From the NCBI GenBank assembly GCA_034664165.1, contig JAXDIE010000117.1, positions 1 to 26,751 of the forward strand: 26,751 nucleotides of DNA. The letters run 5' to 3'. Positions 25,630-26,751 of the stretch are shown one piece after another (the first letter of the stretch is position 1; every line of letters starts with the position of its first letter). Both the position numbers and the translations under genes were made by a program. The DNA is from JACCVG01 sp034664165. Lineage in GTDB: Bacteria; Actinomycetota; Thermoleophilia; Solirubrobacterales; Thermoleophilaceae. The notes under the pieces are model-generated. The model saw only the letters and a list, made by a program, of their open reading frames with translations. It ran no database searches and was not told where the DNA came from.

Positions 25630-25652
25630 TCGTGCACCTCTGAGGTGTACGA
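25630..25652. terminator. hairpin between converging genes, likely bidirectional terminator
   Basis: Ten base pairs, including one G-T wobble, form around a CTG loop (TCGTGCACCT with AGGTGTACGA). It fills the middle of the 54-base gap between the dehydrogenase and threonine ammonia-lyase stops. There is no T-run on either side. Confidence 0.5.
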
Positions 25653-25671
25653 ACGACGACGGAAGCTCCCG

Positions 25672-26751
25672 CTAGGCGGCGCCGGCCACCTCGAAGCCCT
25701 CGTTCCTCACTGCGTCGAGAACGGCGGCTCCGTGCTCCGGCCCGCGGGTCCTCAGTACCAGCTGGATGGCGGTCTCCCGCACGTGCAGGTCGATGCCCTC
25801 GCGCAGGTGCACCACGTCGACCACGTTGGCCCCGCTCTCGGCGACCACTGCCAGGAGCCGCGCCAGGGCCCCGGGACGGTCGGGGACCACTGTGGAGAAG
25901 GCCAGCCTCCTCCCCGCCCCCGTCTCCCCAAGCCGGATCACCTCCGACAGCAGTCCCGCGTCGACGTTGCCGCCCGAGAGCACCACGCAGACCGACCCCT
26001 CCTCCGGCACCACGATCCGGCCCTGCATCAGCGCCGCCACCCCCACTGCCCCCGCGCCCTCCACCACGAGCTTCGACCGCTCGAGCATCAGGACCATGGC
26101 CTGGGCCACCTCGTCATCGCTCACGGTGACCACCGAATCCACATAGCGCTCGACCAGCGGCAGCGTGAATTCCCCCGGGTTCTTGACCGCGATGCCGTCG
26201 CAGATCGTGTAGGCCGAGCGCGCGCCGACCGGGCGCTGCGCCGCAAGCGACTCCACGTAGGGCGCGCAGGCCTCGGCCTGGACACCCACGACGCGCGCAT
26301 CCGGCAGGGCCTCAGATAGCGCGATCGCTATCCCGCTTACAAGGCCGCCTCCCCCGAGCGGCACCACCACCAGGCGCGCCTTCGAGACCTGCTCGGCGAT
26401 CTCGAGCCCGACCGTCCCCTGGCCCGCAACGATCTCGGGCGCGTCGAACGCCGGGATGAGCGCCGCACCCATCCGCTCGGCCATCTCGGCGGCCACCTGC
26501 TTGGCGTCGTCGTAGGTGGCTCCCTCGAGGACCACGTCACCCCCGTACTCGCGCACCGCCGCAACCTTGGCGAGCGGCGAGCTGGTGGGCATGACCAGGG
26601 TGGCATGTGTGCTGGCCTGCCCCGCGGCAAACGCCACGGCCTGGGCGTGATTGCCGGCGCTGGCCGCGACGACCCCGTGCACGAGCCGCTCTGGCCCGAT
26701 GCGGGCAATCATGTTGAAAGCGCCGCGGATCTTGAACGAGCCGGTGCGCTG
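25672..26751 (-). CDS. ilvA: threonine ammonia-lyase with C-terminal ACT domain (cut by right edge)
   Basis: PLP enzyme that deaminates threonine to 2-oxobutanoate, feeding isoleucine synthesis or threonine catabolism. The visible 359 residues begin with QRTGSFKIRGAF, which contains the PLP-binding lysine (residue 7 of the fragment), then ASAGNHAQAVA, the phosphate-binding PLGGGGLVSGIA and VLSGGNVD. The last 75 residues are a single ACT domain (FSTVVPDRPGALARLLAVV), which places it with the shorter threonine ammonia-lyases that have one ACT domain rather than the double-ACT biosynthetic type of E. coli. About 50 N-terminal residues lie beyond the edge. Confidence 0.93.
   Translation of the reverse strand, partial: QRTGSFKIRGAFNMIARIGPERLVHGVVAASAGNHAQAVAFAAGQASTHATLVMPTSSPLAKVAAVREYGGDVVLEGATYDDAKQVAAEMAERMGAALIPAFDAPEIVAGQGTVGLEIAEQVSKARLVVVPLGGGGLVSGIAIALSEALPDARVVGVQAEACAPYVESLAAQRPVGARSAYTICDGIAVKNPGEFTLPLVERYVDSVVTVSDDEVAQAMVLMLERSKLVVEGAGAVGVAALMQGRIVVPEEGSVCVVLSGGNVDAGLLSEVIRLGETGAGRRLAFSTVVPDRPGALARLLAVVAESGANVVDVVHLREGIDLHVRETAIQLVLRTRGPEHGAAVLDAVRNEGFEVAGAA

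Overview
The window is about 26.8 kb of GC-rich bacterial chromosome, densely packed with genes in short operons. GTG and TTG starts are common, and seven neighbouring gene pairs overlap by exactly four bases. The organism is most likely a high-GC actinobacterium, possibly of the class Thermoleophilia (Solirubrobacterales or Gaiellales). The reasons are the tsaE-tsaB-rimI-tsaD order, a glutaredoxin-like gene next to rex, a DUF2520 gene next to panC and panD, a DivIVA-like protein, and a Gram-positive-type LexA box before uvrA. I see no rRNA, tRNA, CRISPR, insertion sequence or phage gene.

Layout. 1-2328 (minus): two related APC permeases, the left one cut by the window edge, with a 62-residue two-helix membrane protein between them; the second permease carries a universal-stress-protein domain. 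2412-4499 (minus): proton-pumping pyrophosphatase with a clear downstream terminator. 4612-7131 (minus): a redox operon of glutaredoxin-like protein, Rex, a GCS2 carboxylate-amine ligase and a DUF1844-like protein. 7230-8343 (plus): two SnoaL-like proteins. 8336-11523 (minus): family 4 uracil-DNA glycosylase, then the t6A tRNA modification genes tsaE, tsaB and tsaD with rimI. 11653-14720 (plus): a pantothenate operon with a DUF2520 Rossmann protein (probable PanG ketopantoate reductase), panC, panD and panB. 14734-19531 (minus): uvrA behind an SOS box, a hexapeptide acyltransferase, and an unusual membrane protein joining a sigma-like N-terminus, an anti-sigma type zinc finger, a proline-rich linker, one membrane helix and a LytR_C domain. 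19592-20362 (minus): a DivIVA-like coiled-coil protein. 20515-25617: a permease transcribed away from a choline-kinase-like gene and a dimethylglycine/sarcosine dehydrogenase-like gene, with a 12-bp perfect palindrome between them. 25672-26751 (minus): threonine ammonia-lyase with an ACT domain, cut by the right edge.

Most of the window is housekeeping. The parts least explained by known biology are the sigma-like/zinc-finger/LytR_C chimera downstream of SOS-controlled uvrA, the permease/kinase/dehydrogenase module whose substrate is unknown, and the small membrane protein placed between two APC permeases. Nothing here clearly amounts to a wholly new defence or mobile system. No gap between genes exceeds 200 bases.
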